NCBI GenBank assembly: GCA_016215105.1
Contig: JACRLJ010000064.1
Coordinates: 1 to 38,310, forward strand
Reading direction: 5' to 3'
Source of the DNA: Candidatus Hydrogenedentota bacterium
GTDB lineage: Bacteria > Hydrogenedentota > Hydrogenedentia > Hydrogenedentales > SLHB01
Length of the DNA stretch: 38,310 nt
A program made the translations under genes and the position numbers. Within the stretch, counting starts at the first letter, position 1; the number at the start of each line of letters is the position of its first letter. The notes under the pieces were generated by a model. It was given only the letters and a program-made list of their open reading frames with translations, had not been told where the DNA came from and made no database searches. Shown piece after piece: positions 24,752 through 33,565 of this stretch.

Positions 24752-26013
24752 CGTTCGTTTTCGGCCCACTTACGCGGGACAACGCAATTGGTTGGGTGAA
24801 GATCGTCCTGGTGGTCCTCGGCATCCAATGGATTTGGTTTCAGCCGTTTGCTGTTCCGTCCGGTTCGATGGAACCGACGATTCATGGCGACGAACATTTT
24901 TTTGTTGGCGACCGGGTCGCGGTAAACAAGCATCGCTACGGCATACGCGTTCCGTTTACGAACAAGTTGATCTATCGCGGGGCCGATCCCCAGCGCTGGG
25001 ACATTGTCGTCTTCAATAATCCGGACAAGAACGCCAAGCACGGCATCTTGGTCAAGCGGCTGGTGGGACTTCCCGGCGAGCGCATCCACATCCGCGGCGG
25101 CAAGGTGTATGTGAACGGGAAGGCGCTCGAACTGCCTGCTGATATGCCACCGGTTCAGTACACCAGCGGCGACATGACCGATCCCGAGGAGGTCAAACGG
25201 AAGCTGGATCGGATGAATCTTTCCCCGGCCGACCGGCGCGCATACGAGGCCGAGATCATGCGCGTATCGGTTGCGAATTCGGGTCTGGCTCAATTCAAGT
25301 ACGGTGTGCTGCTCGAGGACGAGTATTCGGTCGTGCCTCCGGACCACTACCTGATGCTGGGAGACAATAGCGCAAACAGCGGCGATGGGCGTGTCTTCGG
25401 GTGGGTTCCACGCGAGAACTTAATAGGCCCGGTGTTTTGCATTTGGTGGCCGTTTAGTCATGGCCGCGATTTTACGGGATTCACGAAAACGTGGTGGGGC
25501 AAACCGCTGCTCTACGGAATCCCGGCGCTGTTCATCCTGTATGAGATTCTGTCTGCAAGCTTCGTGCGGTCCTGGCGCGTTTCTCATGCGGGTCCGGGCG
25601 AGTTGTTTCAGAAAGGCGACCATGTGGTCGTGAACCAGGCGGCGTTTGGCGTGCGTTTGCCGCTGTTGGGGGCGCGCGTAACGCAGGGACGACCTCCGCG
25701 GCGCAACGAACTGGTATTCTACGTTGCTCCCGGCCCCGATGGTTCGGAGCAATTGTGCATGGGCCACGTGTTCGGGTTTCCTGGGGACTCTGTTACGGCG
25801 GACGCCGGCGGCGATGGAAGAGGGAGCGGGGCGAGTGTGGTACCCGCGGGACACTACTTCATCCGTCAGTCGTCTGCTGGCCGCGAAACAGCAAAGCCTG
25901 CCTGCGTCGCGCACGGGGACCTGGCCGGCAGCGTGATGGCGGTGTGGTGGCCGGTGAGCCGCGCGCGGTCGTTCGCGGCGCCAGACGACGGTGATGGCGG
26001 CCGGGCATCGTGA
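24682..26013 (+). CDS. lepB: Signal peptidase I with a second, inactive peptidase-like domain (copy 1)
   Basis: A 443-residue membrane serine protease that removes signal peptides from exported proteins. An N-terminal helix (about 38-56) is followed by the Ser-Lys dyad: Ser62 in PSGSMEPT and Lys125 in [11 protein letters not shown], with box [12 protein letters not shown] at 227-237. A second membrane helix (about 273-293) leads into residues 305-430, which repeat the fold: [19 protein letters not shown] mirrors [17 protein letters not shown], but the lysine position is Gly361 and no serine nucleophile is left. Usual bacterial enzymes have one such domain and 200-350 residues. The GTG start lies 3 bases after the presumed native lepA stop. 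The next gene is a paralogue with the same architecture. Confidence 0.88.
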   Translation: MSQEETKPSDASRALAAMLLSPLTFVFGPLTRDNAIGWVKIVLVVLGIQWIWFQPFAVPSGSMEPTIHGDEHFFVGDRVAVNKHRYGIRVPFTNKLIYRGADPQRWDIVVFNNPDKNAKHGILVKRLVGLPGERIHIRGGKVYVNGKALELPADMPPVQYTSGDMTDPEEVKRKLDRMNLSPADRRAYEAEIMRVSVANSGLAQFKYGVLLEDEYSVVPPDHYLMLGDNSANSGDGRVFGWVPRENLIGPVFCIWWPFSHGRDFTGFTKTWWGKPLLYGIPALFILYEILSASFVRSWRVSHAGPGELFQKGDHVVVNQAAFGVRLPLLGARVTQGRPPRRNELVFYVAPGPDGSEQLCMGHVFGFPGDSVTADAGGDGRGSGASVVPAGHYFIRQSSAGRETAKPACVAHGDLAGSVMAVWWPVSRARSFAAPDDGDGGRAS

Positions 26014-26047
26014 TTGATCGTGGCATGGCGAGCAACGTGAGCGAGTA

Positions 26048-27376
26048 ATGGCCAAGAAGAATTCAAAGACCGGCGGCAGAGCGGATAAACCGAACCGGAA
26101 GCCGGGCACGGGCGTATCGCCTGAACGCTCCGCGTTCCTGGGCGCCGTGTCGTGGTTCGTCGGGGATCTTTCCCGGCAAAACGCGATTGATTGGACGAAG
26201 AATATCGGAATCGCGCTGGCCGTCGCGTTCATGATTCGCTGGCCGCTGGCGGAGCCGTACAAGATCCCGTCGCAGTCCATGTATCCGACACTAAACGGCG
26301 TTGACCGATTTCTGAGGGGAGACCGGGTATTCGTCAACAAATACGTGTACGGCGTGCGCGTTCCTTTCATGAACAAGCGGCTTTGGCGCGGAGCGGACCC
26401 TCAGCGGTGGGACATCGTGGTATTCCAGTCGCCGGATCCGGAGGCGCAGCACCCGACCTTGATCAAGCGCATCGTTGGCCTGCCGGGCGAACGCATTCAT
26501 ATCGCCCACGGCAAGGTGTACGTCAACGGCGAGGCCCTCGAGCTTCCGCCGAACATGCCGCCCGCATACTATACGTCGCCGGGTCCGGGGCAGCGTGACA
26601 TGGTGTACGGCGTCCTTGAAGACGAGACGCATGCCGTGGTTCCCAAGGAGCACTACCTGATGCTCGGGGACAACAGCGGCAATAGCCGCGACGGCAGGTA
26701 TTTTGGCTGGGTTCCGAATGAGAATATTGTCGGCAAGGCATTTTGCATTTGGTGGCCGATTCCCCGTTGCCGCGACTTCACGGGATTTACGCGCACGTGG
26801 TGGTGGAGGACGATAGCATCGGTCTTGGGTATTCTTCTAATTGTTAGGCTGTTCTACGGGCGTTCATGGTGCCTGCGGCATCCAGTTCTGGGCGATACGA
26901 TCGGCGCCGGTGAACACCTATACATCCACCGCGCGGCCCTGGGTATTCCCACTCCCTTTACACGCAGGCGAATGACGCCCGGACGCAAGCTCGTTCGCGG
27001 CGAAATCGTCGTCTATCACGGCCCCCCGAATCCAGTGACCGGCGAACACACCTTTGCCGGACGCGTCGCGGGCCTGCCGGGCGAACGTGTCTACCTCGAC
27101 AACGGGAAATTGACCACCAACGGCGCGCCGCTCCCGGCTTCTGATCCCTTGGCCGAGCGCACCTTCAGCACGGACGGTGCGGCGGGGACCTACGGGCGTT
27201 CAAAAGGCAAAGAGTACTCCGAGGTCCCCGACGGCCACTATTTCGTCCTATGCGATGACGCCAGCGGCTATCCCGACAGCCGCACGCTGGGATGGATTCC
27301 GCGCCGCGACGTCATCGGCGTGGCCACGGCGGTCTGGTGGCCGTTGAGTCGGCTCCGTAGAATCACGGCGTGTTAG
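26048..27376 (+). CDS. Signal peptidase I with a second, inactive peptidase-like domain (copy 2)
   Basis: A 442-residue paralogue of the preceding gene, 34 bases downstream, with a lysine-rich cytoplasmic N-terminus. The catalytic pair is Ser77 (PSQSMYPT) and Lys140 (LIKRIVGLPGE), box E is GDNSGNSRDGR, and membrane helices lie at about 52-68 and 253-270. Residues 285-435 again repeat the fold; the second domain keeps GRVAGLPGERVYL, HYFVLCDD and GWIPRRDVIG but has Gly338 in place of the lysine. The shared Lys-to-Gly change in both genes suggests the domain was duplicated first and the gene afterwards. Two enzymes could divide substrates or act together; this cannot be told from sequence alone. 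Confidence 0.87.
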   Translation: MAKKNSKTGGRADKPNRKPGTGVSPERSAFLGAVSWFVGDLSRQNAIDWTKNIGIALAVAFMIRWPLAEPYKIPSQSMYPTLNGVDRFLRGDRVFVNKYVYGVRVPFMNKRLWRGADPQRWDIVVFQSPDPEAQHPTLIKRIVGLPGERIHIAHGKVYVNGEALELPPNMPPAYYTSPGPGQRDMVYGVLEDETHAVVPKEHYLMLGDNSGNSRDGRYFGWVPNENIVGKAFCIWWPIPRCRDFTGFTRTWWWRTIASVLGILLIVRLFYGRSWCLRHPVLGDTIGAGEHLYIHRAALGIPTPFTRRRMTPGRKLVRGEIVVYHGPPNPVTGEHTFAGRVAGLPGERVYLDNGKLTTNGAPLPASDPLAERTFSTDGAAGTYGRSKGKEYSEVPDGHYFVLCDDASGYPDSRTLGWIPRRDVIGVATAVWWPLSRLRRITAC

Positions 27377-27432
27377 TGTAGTGGGTCGGACTGAAGGCGT
27401 CTTGTGCTTGGACGCGAACGCCGCGAAAAGCA

Positions 27433-27476
27433 GGGACAGACACGCTTTTCAAACTGCCGAAAAGCGAGTCAGTCCC
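27433..27476. repeat. REP-like hairpin (GGGACAGAC type)
   Basis: GGGACAGACACGCTTTTC pairs with GAAAAGCGAGTCAGTCCC at 16 of 18 positions around AAACTGCC. From memory such GGGACAGAC palindromes accompany REP-associated transposases; no such gene is in the window. Confidence 0.6.
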
Positions 27477-27563
27477 CGTTTTTCGCTTGACCCGGTGTTC
27501 ATTTGAGGCGCTTCAATTCTGATTCACTACACCAGAACTCCGGCCCGAGGCGGCATCTGAAGC

Positions 27564-27655
27564 GGCGCGGCCAGAAAGCGGCTTTTCGTTGTCTAACTCG
27601 AATACTTGTTCTCGCGGAGGTACGCTAAATGGAGGCTTTCTAGCCGCGCCTTTAG
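27564..27655. repeat. 92-bp inverted-repeat element, copy C, overlapping the start of hemW
   Basis: Begins GGCGCGGCCAGAAAGC and ends GGAGGCTTTCTAGCCGCGCC then TTTAG, the same length as the copy at 19562. Its right arm encodes the residues just before the HemW radical-SAM motif. Upstream, GATTCACTACACCAGAAC resembles the end of the 79-bp repeat. Confidence 0.7.
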
Positions 27656-28728
27656 CAGTCTACATCCATATCCCGTACTGCCGCACGATTTGTCCGTACT
27701 GCGACTTTGTGCGGCGGCCATTGCCGAACGGCGCCGTTCCAGTTCCTTTCGTTGACGCGGTGTGTTCGGAGATCGAGAATTGCGAGGGGCCAGATGCGGC
27801 GGAGACGGTATTCTTTGGCGGGGGGACGCCGTCACTCGTGGCGCCGGAATCGCTCGAGGAGATTTTCGCGGCCCTGCATAGCCGCTTCACCTTCACGAAT
27901 CCGGAAATCACCATTGAAGCCAATCCGGACGATGTGGACGCGGCGTTGGCCTCCGCATGGCGTAGCATTGGCGTGAATCGCATTAGTCTGGGCGTACAAA
28001 GTTTCAACGACGCCGCGCTACACTATCTCGGCAGGCGGCACGATGCGGCGCGCGCGCATCGGGCGTGCGAGATTGTGCGCGAGCGCTTCGAGAACTGGAG
28101 CCTCGATCTCATATTCGGCGCGCCGCCCGTTAGCGCGTGGGAAGAAACGCTGCGCACGTGTGTGGAGCTGGCGCCGCCGCATGTTTCCGCGTATGGGCTG
28201 ACCTACGAGGAAGGCACACCGTTTGGCAAGCGCAAGAGTGAGGCGGTAGACGAAGAGACTTCGCTGACCATGTACCGGCAAGCGCGCGCGGCGCTGACGG
28301 ACTATGCGCGATACGAGATATCGAATTTTGCGCGGCCGGGGTGCGAATGCCGGCACAACCTGGTCTACTGGCGCAACGAGGAGTATGCGGGGTTTGGGCC
28401 GGGGGCGTATTCGTACGTGAATCGCGTCCGCGCGCGCAACGCCACCAAGACCGACGAGTATCTGAGTGCGCCGGGAAAGAAGGACGAGACGCTGCATCTC
28501 AGTGATCGGGAAATCCGCGTCGAAACGGTAATTCAGTACCTGCGTTTACGCGCGGGGTTGCGGAATCGGGCGTACCTGGAGCGGTTCGGAAATACGGTGC
28601 GTGAGGACTTTGGGGTGGTCATTGATGGGCTGATTCGACGGGGGTTGATCGCCGAAGATGGGGATGGTATCCGGCCTACGGAGTTGGGGTTTGAGCTCAA
28701 CAACGAAATTGGGTTAGCGCTGGTGTAG
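27589..28728 (+). CDS. hemW: Haem chaperone HemW (radical SAM, formerly oxygen-independent coproporphyrinogen oxidase-like)
   Basis: A radical-SAM protein that delivers haem to membrane respiratory proteins. It begins in essence at YIHIPYCRTICPYCDF, whose Cys31, Cys35 and Cys38 bind the iron-sulfur cluster; FFGGGTPS and the EANPDD strand follow, and the C-terminal HemW domain is complete to the last residues. The coproporphyrinogen-oxidase-specific N-terminal residues are absent, in favour of HemW. The start is unclear: family members begin 3-6 residues before YIHIP, but here that stretch lies in the arm of a dispersed repeat and the only in-frame start codon is a TTG at 27589 inside the element, with no ribosome-binding site. 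It follows the lepB pair on the same strand. Confidence 0.88.
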   Translation: MSNSNTCSRGGTLNGGFLAAPLAVYIHIPYCRTICPYCDFVRRPLPNGAVPVPFVDAVCSEIENCEGPDAAETVFFGGGTPSLVAPESLEEIFAALHSRFTFTNPEITIEANPDDVDAALASAWRSIGVNRISLGVQSFNDAALHYLGRRHDAARAHRACEIVRERFENWSLDLIFGAPPVSAWEETLRTCVELAPPHVSAYGLTYEEGTPFGKRKSEAVDEETSLTMYRQARAALTDYARYEISNFARPGCECRHNLVYWRNEEYAGFGPGAYSYVNRVRARNATKTDEYLSAPGKKDETLHLSDREIRVETVIQYLRLRAGLRNRAYLERFGNTVREDFGVVIDGLIRRGLIAEDGDGIRPTELGFELNNEIGLALV

Positions 28729-28753
28729 TTGGGCGGACCAGCGCTCGCGCCTG

Positions 28754-29623
28754 CTACTGATGTCCGTTCGCATGACTGGGACGTAACGCAAACCGCCAAC
28801 CGATTGCCGGCTTGGGGTCATTCGATGAGTATCGCGTCACGATGACCTCCGACCTTCCCTTCTTCGCAGCGTTGACCGTGGCCGTGATGAATTGATCGCT
28901 AGGTTCGACCAGATAGAGTTCCAGACCCTCGTACACGCCGCTTTCCTCGCCCACGTCGATTGTCGCTAAGTCCCCGTTTCCGAGGCTGGCAATTCGCGCG
29001 TCAATTGGGGAAGTGAGCAGGTATTTTCGGAATTCCGGTGGCACGTTCGGCAGTCCATCTACCTTCGCGTACTCATCGTGATACCGCAAGAGGTGTTTGC
29101 CGAAGGTCCGCCGGCGTGGCTCCTCACTGCTGTTCACGTCGTTGCAGAACTTGATCATGTCTTTTGGTAGAATGAGGTACTTTCTTGCGCCCCAGGAAAC
29201 GGGTATGAATTCGTTCGCGATCAATTGGAAACCCGTCGGCCCCGGTAGATCTCCGCCCTCAAGAGTCAGACGAATGCGGCCGTTGCGGTACGCCACCGGT
29301 CCGTAAATCTCATACTGCAGACCCAAACACCCGTACACTTGAAAAGCAAAACCGGTCTCCGGCGCCAGGGCGAAAGAGCCGCCGTTGCCGTTACGGTACT
29401 CGCCCGCCCACTGGTGGCTCTGGAGCGCGGCGAATTCGGATCGTATGCTGGCCAGCCGCTGGCCGGCGTCGCTTGACTTCTTGCAGCCATTTGCCGGGTC
29501 ATCTCCGGCTTGCCCGGACGGGCAAATAGCGCAGGCGCTTGAACTTACGCTATCACCAGATAGAAAGAGGCATATCGCGACGCACGCGCAGAATATGACG
29601 GGTACGAGGAAATTCAGTTTCAT
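28754..29623 (-). CDS. Secreted protein of unknown function
   Basis: A 289-residue protein I do not recognise by name. The ATG at 29623 opens a signal peptide with a cysteine-containing end, so it is exported and could be a lipoprotein; the frame extends 15 codons further upstream without a leader-like sequence. The mature part contains HQWAGEYRNGNGGSFALAPETGFAFQVYGCLG, written here as two blocks (HQWAGEYRNGNGGSFA and LAPETGFAFQVYGCLG), a pattern I recall from uncharacterised xanthomonad-type proteins with WAGEY-x(n)-LAP motifs. Its base composition is less GC-rich than the neighbours and it is a lone minus-strand gene, convergent with hemW (25-base gap), which fits recent acquisition. No catalytic motif is visible. 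Confidence 0.7.
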   Translation of the reverse strand: MKLNFLVPVIFCACVAICLFLSGDSVSSSACAICPSGQAGDDPANGCKKSSDAGQRLASIRSEFAALQSHQWAGEYRNGNGGSFALAPETGFAFQVYGCLGLQYEIYGPVAYRNGRIRLTLEGGDLPGPTGFQLIANEFIPVSWGARKYLILPKDMIKFCNDVNSSEEPRRRTFGKHLLRYHDEYAKVDGLPNVPPEFRKYLLTSPIDARIASLGNGDLATIDVGEESGVYEGLELYLVEPSDQFITATVNAAKKGRSEVIVTRYSSNDPKPAIGWRFALRPSHANGHQ

Positions 29624-29765
29624 ATCCGAGCCTATTTCGATGGATACTCCGTAGGAGAAGTATATCATGTATGGCCGAACATCCTTGAAAATTGCCTTGT
29701 CTGGATAGCAGATTTCAAGGATCGTGAACGGTTGTGCGCTAACTTAGGGGGTGAACGCGGCTTGA

Positions 29766-29811
29766 GCCGGTTTGGGCGGATTGCTCTGGAAGTAGCCGGC
29801 CCAAACCCGGC
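29766..29811. repeat. Bulged GC hairpin
   Basis: GCCGGTTTGGGC pairs with GCCCAAACCCGGC with a one-base bulge over a 21-base loop. REP-like; role unknown. Confidence 0.45.
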
Positions 29812-29873
29812 GCAACCGAATTTGGGGTCACTTTCCGTAGTTCCTATGAGCAAGAAGGCGGGTTTAGCGAGCG

Positions 29874-29882
29874 TGGTATAAT
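29874..29882 (+). promoter_or_regulatory. Extended -10 promoter element of the nfeD operon
   Basis: TGGTATAAT is a perfect extended -10 sequence; no good -35 is present. The start would leave a leader of about 165 bases that contains the 29917-29936 hairpin. Confidence 0.4.
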
Positions 29883-29916
29883 GAGGTCGCTAAACAGGAC
29901 GCAGTGCGAATGCCCC

Positions 29917-29936
29917 GGCGGCTGAGGACAGCCGCC
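29917..29936. repeat. GGCGGCTG hairpin with dispersed TGAGGACAGCCGCCCT core
   Basis: GGCGGCTG, AGGA loop, CAGCCGCC forms a perfect 8-bp stem. The 16 bases TGAGGACAGCCGCCCT (29923-29938) recur exactly at 34335-34350, the other end of the operon. Confidence 0.55.
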
Positions 29937-30055
29937 CTGCCGTTCGCCCCGACCTGGGTTTTGTTGGGGGCTCTTGGTAGAAGTTTGAGGGCGCCGGTGT
30001 GGTGTATACTTGAGGGTGGCTAGGCGGAGGCAGGCTTGGGGAAAGGATCAACACG

Positions 30056-31645
30056 ATGGCACGCGGTGTATTGGTCTGCACAATGATGTTGTTGGCGATG
30101 GGGGCGTTTGCGCAGCCGTCGAGTGAACCCGCTGTTCCGGCGAAGGACTTCGTCGTCATTTGTCCCGTGGAAGGCCTGATTGACGATGGCGTCACGGTGT
30201 TTGTGAAACGGGCGATACGCGAGGCCTATGGGGCGAAAGCGATCATCTTTGTGGTGGACACCTTTGGGGGCAAGGTGGATTCGGCCATCGAGATCTCGAA
30301 CGCCATCCTCAACGCCCCGTGCAAGACGATCGCGTACATCAAAGGCAAGGGCGCGATCTCGGCGGGCGCGTTAATCAGCTTCTCGTGCAACACCATGGTC
30401 ATGGAGCCCGGATCGGCCATTGGCGCCGCAACTCCCGTGATAGCGGGGCCCCAAGGCATGGAGCCGACGAGCGAGAAAGAGGTCTCGTTTATGCGCGCGA
30501 AGATGCGGGCCTTGGCAGAACGCAACGGCCACAATCCCGATATTGCGCAGGCCATGGTGGACAAGGACATCGGCTTGCGCGGTGTGATGCAAGGCGGGAA
30601 GTGGGTCGTCTATGCGGAGAACAAGGATCGCGCCGTGTCCACGCCGCCGGCGGGCGCCGTTAAGGACATCGTCGAGACGATACTCAAGGCCGTTAAGGAA
30701 GCCGGGGGGGTGGATTTGCCGGATGTGAAGCCGAAGCCGGCGCCAGAGGCCGCGCCCGCGGATCAGACGCCCGCCAAGGCGCCGGACGGAAGTGAGGTGG
30801 TTCTACCTGTCGGTAAGCTGCTTACGATGACACCCAATGAAGCGGTGAAGTACGGTGTTATTTCGACGACCGTGGTCAACCTCGAGCAGGTTATGGGCGT
30901 GTTTGATGTGCCGAACGCCGAAAAGCATGTGCTTGCAATGAGCTGGAACGAACTTATTTTCCGTTTTCTGACGAATCCCTTGGTCTCGGGCATCTTGCTG
31001 ATGCTCGGGGTGGGAGGGATCTACTTCGAGATGAAGGCGCCTGGCCACACGCTGCCGGGCGTAGTCGGCGTGGTGTGCCTGGCCATCTTCTTCGGTTCCT
31101 ACGCGCTGATCGGCTTGGCTGACTGGTTCGACGTCATTTTGGTCGTCGTGGGCGTAGTACTCATCCTCGTGGAGATCTTCGTGGTTCCCGGCGTGACCTT
31201 TCTTGGCGGGGCCGGGTTGGTGTGCATCATACTGGGGTTGTACCTTGCGTTGACCGGCGCCTTCATCCCGGAATTTGCGTGGGACTACGCGCGGCTCCAG
31301 AATGCGATGGTGACCGCTATGGTGGCCGGAGTTGCATTGTCGGCGTTAGTCTATCTGTCGTGGAAGTATTTGCCTCGCACGCCGCTCTTCCAGGGTATTT
31401 TGATGACGTATACGCAGGGGCCCGCGAAGGGGTATGTCGTGCAGACCGAGGAACAGCGGGCCATCGCGGAGGGGCTGGTGGGCGTCGCGACGAGCAAGCT
31501 GCGTCCGGCGGGCCGGGGCCGCTTTGGCGATACCACCTATGATGTGGTGAGCAATTCCGAGTATATTGAACCCGGCGAACCCATCGTCATCGTTCAGGCC
31601 GACGGGAACCGCTACGTAGTGGATCGATACAAGGGAGCGAAATGA
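30056..31645 (+). CDS. nfeD: Long NfeD protein (ClpP-like membrane serine protease plus NfeD domain)
   Basis: A 529-residue membrane protease of the NfeD1b/STOPP class. After a signal peptide (1-19), residues 30-215 form a ClpP-like domain: VDTFGGKVDSAIEIS and KGKGAISAGALIS with the nucleophile Ser102, and the general-base lysine about 40 residues on (Lys141 or Lys148). An Ala/Pro linker at 222-245 follows, then five membrane helices (about 302-438) and a C-terminal OB-fold NfeD domain (465-525). In archaea and bacteria these proteases cut the C-terminus of the partner flotillin/stomatin, and floA lies three genes downstream. The ATG has AAGGA upstream; the stop overlaps the next gene in an ATGA junction. 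Confidence 0.92.
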   Translation: MARGVLVCTMMLLAMGAFAQPSSEPAVPAKDFVVICPVEGLIDDGVTVFVKRAIREAYGAKAIIFVVDTFGGKVDSAIEISNAILNAPCKTIAYIKGKGAISAGALISFSCNTMVMEPGSAIGAATPVIAGPQGMEPTSEKEVSFMRAKMRALAERNGHNPDIAQAMVDKDIGLRGVMQGGKWVVYAENKDRAVSTPPAGAVKDIVETILKAVKEAGGVDLPDVKPKPAPEAAPADQTPAKAPDGSEVVLPVGKLLTMTPNEAVKYGVISTTVVNLEQVMGVFDVPNAEKHVLAMSWNELIFRFLTNPLVSGILLMLGVGGIYFEMKAPGHTLPGVVGVVCLAIFFGSYALIGLADWFDVILVVVGVVLILVEIFVVPGVTFLGGAGLVCIILGLYLALTGAFIPEFAWDYARLQNAMVTAMVAGVALSALVYLSWKYLPRTPLFQGILMTYTQGPAKGYVVQTEEQRAIAEGLVGVATSKLRPAGRGRFGDTTYDVVSNSEYIEPGEPIVIVQADGNRYVVDRYKGAK

Positions 31646-31947
31646 TGGATCTGCGGATCTCGTTGATCAAGATGTTGAAGCGGCTGCTCGAGGACATGCA
31701 AGTCGTTCAGCAGCAGGGCGCGGGGTATTATAGTTGCTCGTCCGTCGCCAAGCGGTATAACAAGCTCTTGGAGCAGGCGCGCACGCTGTTTCCGGAAGCC
31801 CACGGGTTGATTAGCACCTTCGACGCAGCGCCCGAAGCCGATCCGAAAGATCCCGGTGACAAAATGAAGCTGATGCAAGACATGCGAATCGAGATCGCGC
31901 AGCTTATCTCGTTGTTGGAGTCGAGCGCGGAGGCGGGCACATCGTGA
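31642..31947 (+). CDS. Small conserved-looking helical protein of the nfeD operon
   Basis: A 101-residue protein of unknown function, translationally coupled at both ends: its ATG overlaps the nfeD stop (ATGA) and its stop overlaps the next start (GTGA). It has no membrane segment or signal peptide. The predicted structure is mainly helical, with two amphipathic helices (about 3-25 and 72-95) around a Cys-containing YYSCSSVAKRYNKLLEQAR segment, suggesting a small soluble adaptor acting on the cytoplasmic side of the two NfeD proteins. The codon overlaps make it very likely a real gene. Confidence 0.75.
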   Translation: MMDLRISLIKMLKRLLEDMQVVQQQGAGYYSCSSVAKRYNKLLEQARTLFPEAHGLISTFDAAPEADPKDPGDKMKLMQDMRIEIAQLISLLESSAEAGTS

Positions 31948-32429
31948 TCCAGACTATCGTGATACTTTTCATTGCGGGAATGGCGCTTATTTTCGCCGAG
32001 TTCTTCGTGCCGGGATTGATCTGCGGCGTGATCGGCGCGCTGATGGTGATCTCGAGCGCCGCATTGGGCTGCTACCACTATCCCGACCACGTCTACTTGA
32101 TCCTGTTTGTCGAGTTCCTTGGCGCGGCGTTTACGGTGGGGCTGGGCATATACTTGTTCCCGAGATCGATTGCCGGCAGGGTCATGATACTTACCGATAG
32201 TCAGCAGAAAAACGCGGGTTGGGTGGCCGCCGAGTCTGATACTTCGCTCGTTGGCGCGCAGGGCGAGGTCTATACGGCGCTGAGGCCCGCGGGCAGCATC
32301 GTTGTCCACGACAAGCGGCTCGACGCGGTATCCGACGGCACCTTCATCGATAAGGGCGCCGCGGTACGCGTGATCGAGGTCCAGGGCAGCCGTGTAGTGG
32401 TTGAGAAAGTGACCGCAGAAGAACGTTAG
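31944..32429 (+). CDS. Short NfeD protein
   Basis: A 161-residue membrane protein of the short NfeD kind. Several hydrophobic helices occupy residues 1-75 (ending LGIYLFPRS) and the OB-fold NfeD domain lies at about 95-158, with [36 protein letters not shown] as the typical strands. It lacks the protease domain. Such proteins partner with flotillins (the YuaF/YqeZ relationship in Bacillus), and floA is the next gene. The GTG at 31944 overlaps the preceding stop by 4 bases. Confidence 0.9.
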   Translation: MIQTIVILFIAGMALIFAEFFVPGLICGVIGALMVISSAALGCYHYPDHVYLILFVEFLGAAFTVGLGIYLFPRSIAGRVMILTDSQQKNAGWVAAESDTSLVGAQGEVYTALRPAGSIVVHDKRLDAVSDGTFIDKGAAVRVIEVQGSRVVVEKVTAEER

Positions 32430-32455
32430 GTTCCGTTGCGATAGCGGGGTTGCCT

Positions 32456-32479
32456 GCGCAGCGGGCGAGCCCGCTGCGC
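32456..32479 (+). terminator. GC-rich hairpin between short nfeD and floA
   Basis: GCGCAGCGGGC and GCCCGCTGCGC form an almost loop-less stem of 10-11 bp, followed by TGTTTCGTTTC, 27 bases after the nfeD stop. It could act as a partial terminator or an mRNA-stabilising hairpin, since the downstream gene has its own ribosome-binding site. Confidence 0.5.
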
Positions 32480-32517
32480 TGTTTCGTTTCAGTACAGTCC
32501 AGAAAGGATGGCGCGAC

Positions 32518-33531
32518 ATGAATCCCTTGTTGATTGTCGTTGTAGTGGTAGTGGGTGTTATCGGGTTGGTATTTTTCACGGTACTGATCACGTTCTTCCA
32601 GTTGTACATTCGGGCATTGGCGTCGGGGGCTTCCGTGGGGCTGATGAGCCTCGTCGGTATGAAACTGCGCAGAGTGAACGCGGGTGTCATCGTGGACAGC
32701 CGGATTATGGCGGTAAAGTCGGGACTGAATATTTCGACGAACGAGCTCGAGACGCACTATCTCGCGGGCGGTAACGTGGTGCATGTCGTACAGGCGCTAA
32801 TTGCGGCGAACAAGGCGAATATCCCGTTGAGTTTTCAGCAGGCGACAGCGATTGACCTGGCAGGCCGCGACATTCTGGCCGCGGTACGGACCTCGGTAAA
32901 TCCGAAAGTGATCGATTGCCCGGATCCGACGAAAGGCTCAGCAACCGTGGCCGCTGTGGCCATGGACGGGATTCAGCTCAAGGCCAAAGCGCGGGTGACG
33001 GTACGCACGAATATTCGTACCCTGGTAGGCGGCGCGACGGAAGAGACGATTATTGCGCGCGTGGGTGAAGGCATCGTGACGACCATCGGTTCGGCGGAGT
33101 CTCACAAGCGCGTGCTGGAAAACCCGGATTCGATATCGAAAGTGGTATTGGCGCGCGGCTTGGACGCGGGCACGGCGTTCGAGATTCTCTCGATCGATAT
33201 TGCGGATGTGGATGTTGGCGAGAACATCGGCGCGCAGTTGCAGATCAAGCAGGCCGAGGCCGACAAGCAGATCGCGCAAGCGCGCGCGGAGGAACGCCGC
33301 GCGATGGCGATGGCGCGTGAACAGGAAATGCGCGCGCAAGTTGTGGAAATGCGCGCGCGCGTCGTGGAGGCTGAGGCTGAAGTGCCCCGGGCGATGGCCG
33401 AGGCGTTCCGCAGCGGAAATCTCGGGATTATGGACTATTACCGGATGAAGAATGTGATGGCTGACACCGATATGCGCACGTCCATATCGAAGATGGACGG
33501 TGGCGAGGAACAGCAGCCCGTAAAGAAATAG
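32518..33531 (+). CDS. floA: Flotillin-like protein FloA
   Basis: A 337-residue flotillin-like scaffold of functional membrane microdomains. Residues 4-28 form the membrane hairpin/helix, followed by the SPFH core ([20 protein letters not shown] through [18 protein letters not shown]) and a long Glu/Ala-rich coiled coil with [23 protein letters not shown]-type heptads at about 262-305; the family length is matched. FloA (YqfA) gathers membrane proteins including NfeD proteases and signalling kinases. The ATG has AAAGGA upstream. It follows the NfeD genes, as in Bacillus yqeZ-yqfA, and precedes a proline-rich membrane protein. Confidence 0.93.
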   Translation: MNPLLIVVVVVVGVIGLVFFTVLITFFQLYIRALASGASVGLMSLVGMKLRRVNAGVIVDSRIMAVKSGLNISTNELETHYLAGGNVVHVVQALIAANKANIPLSFQQATAIDLAGRDILAAVRTSVNPKVIDCPDPTKGSATVAAVAMDGIQLKAKARVTVRTNIRTLVGGATEETIIARVGEGIVTTIGSAESHKRVLENPDSISKVVLARGLDAGTAFEILSIDIADVDVGENIGAQLQIKQAEADKQIAQARAEERRAMAMAREQEMRAQVVEMRARVVEAEAEVPRAMAEAFRSGNLGIMDYYRMKNVMADTDMRTSISKMDGGEEQQPVKK

Positions 33532-33565
33532 ATCCGCGTTCGAGACAGGACGAGAAGGTTTTACG

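Larger units (their letters stand above)
29624..30055. other. Divergent intergenic region with two hairpins and a promoter
   Basis: About 430 bases without a gene, between the secreted protein and nfeD. It contains a bulged hairpin (29766-29811), an extended -10 box (29874-29882), a GC hairpin (29917-29936) and the nfeD ribosome-binding site AAGGA. Confidence 0.55.
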
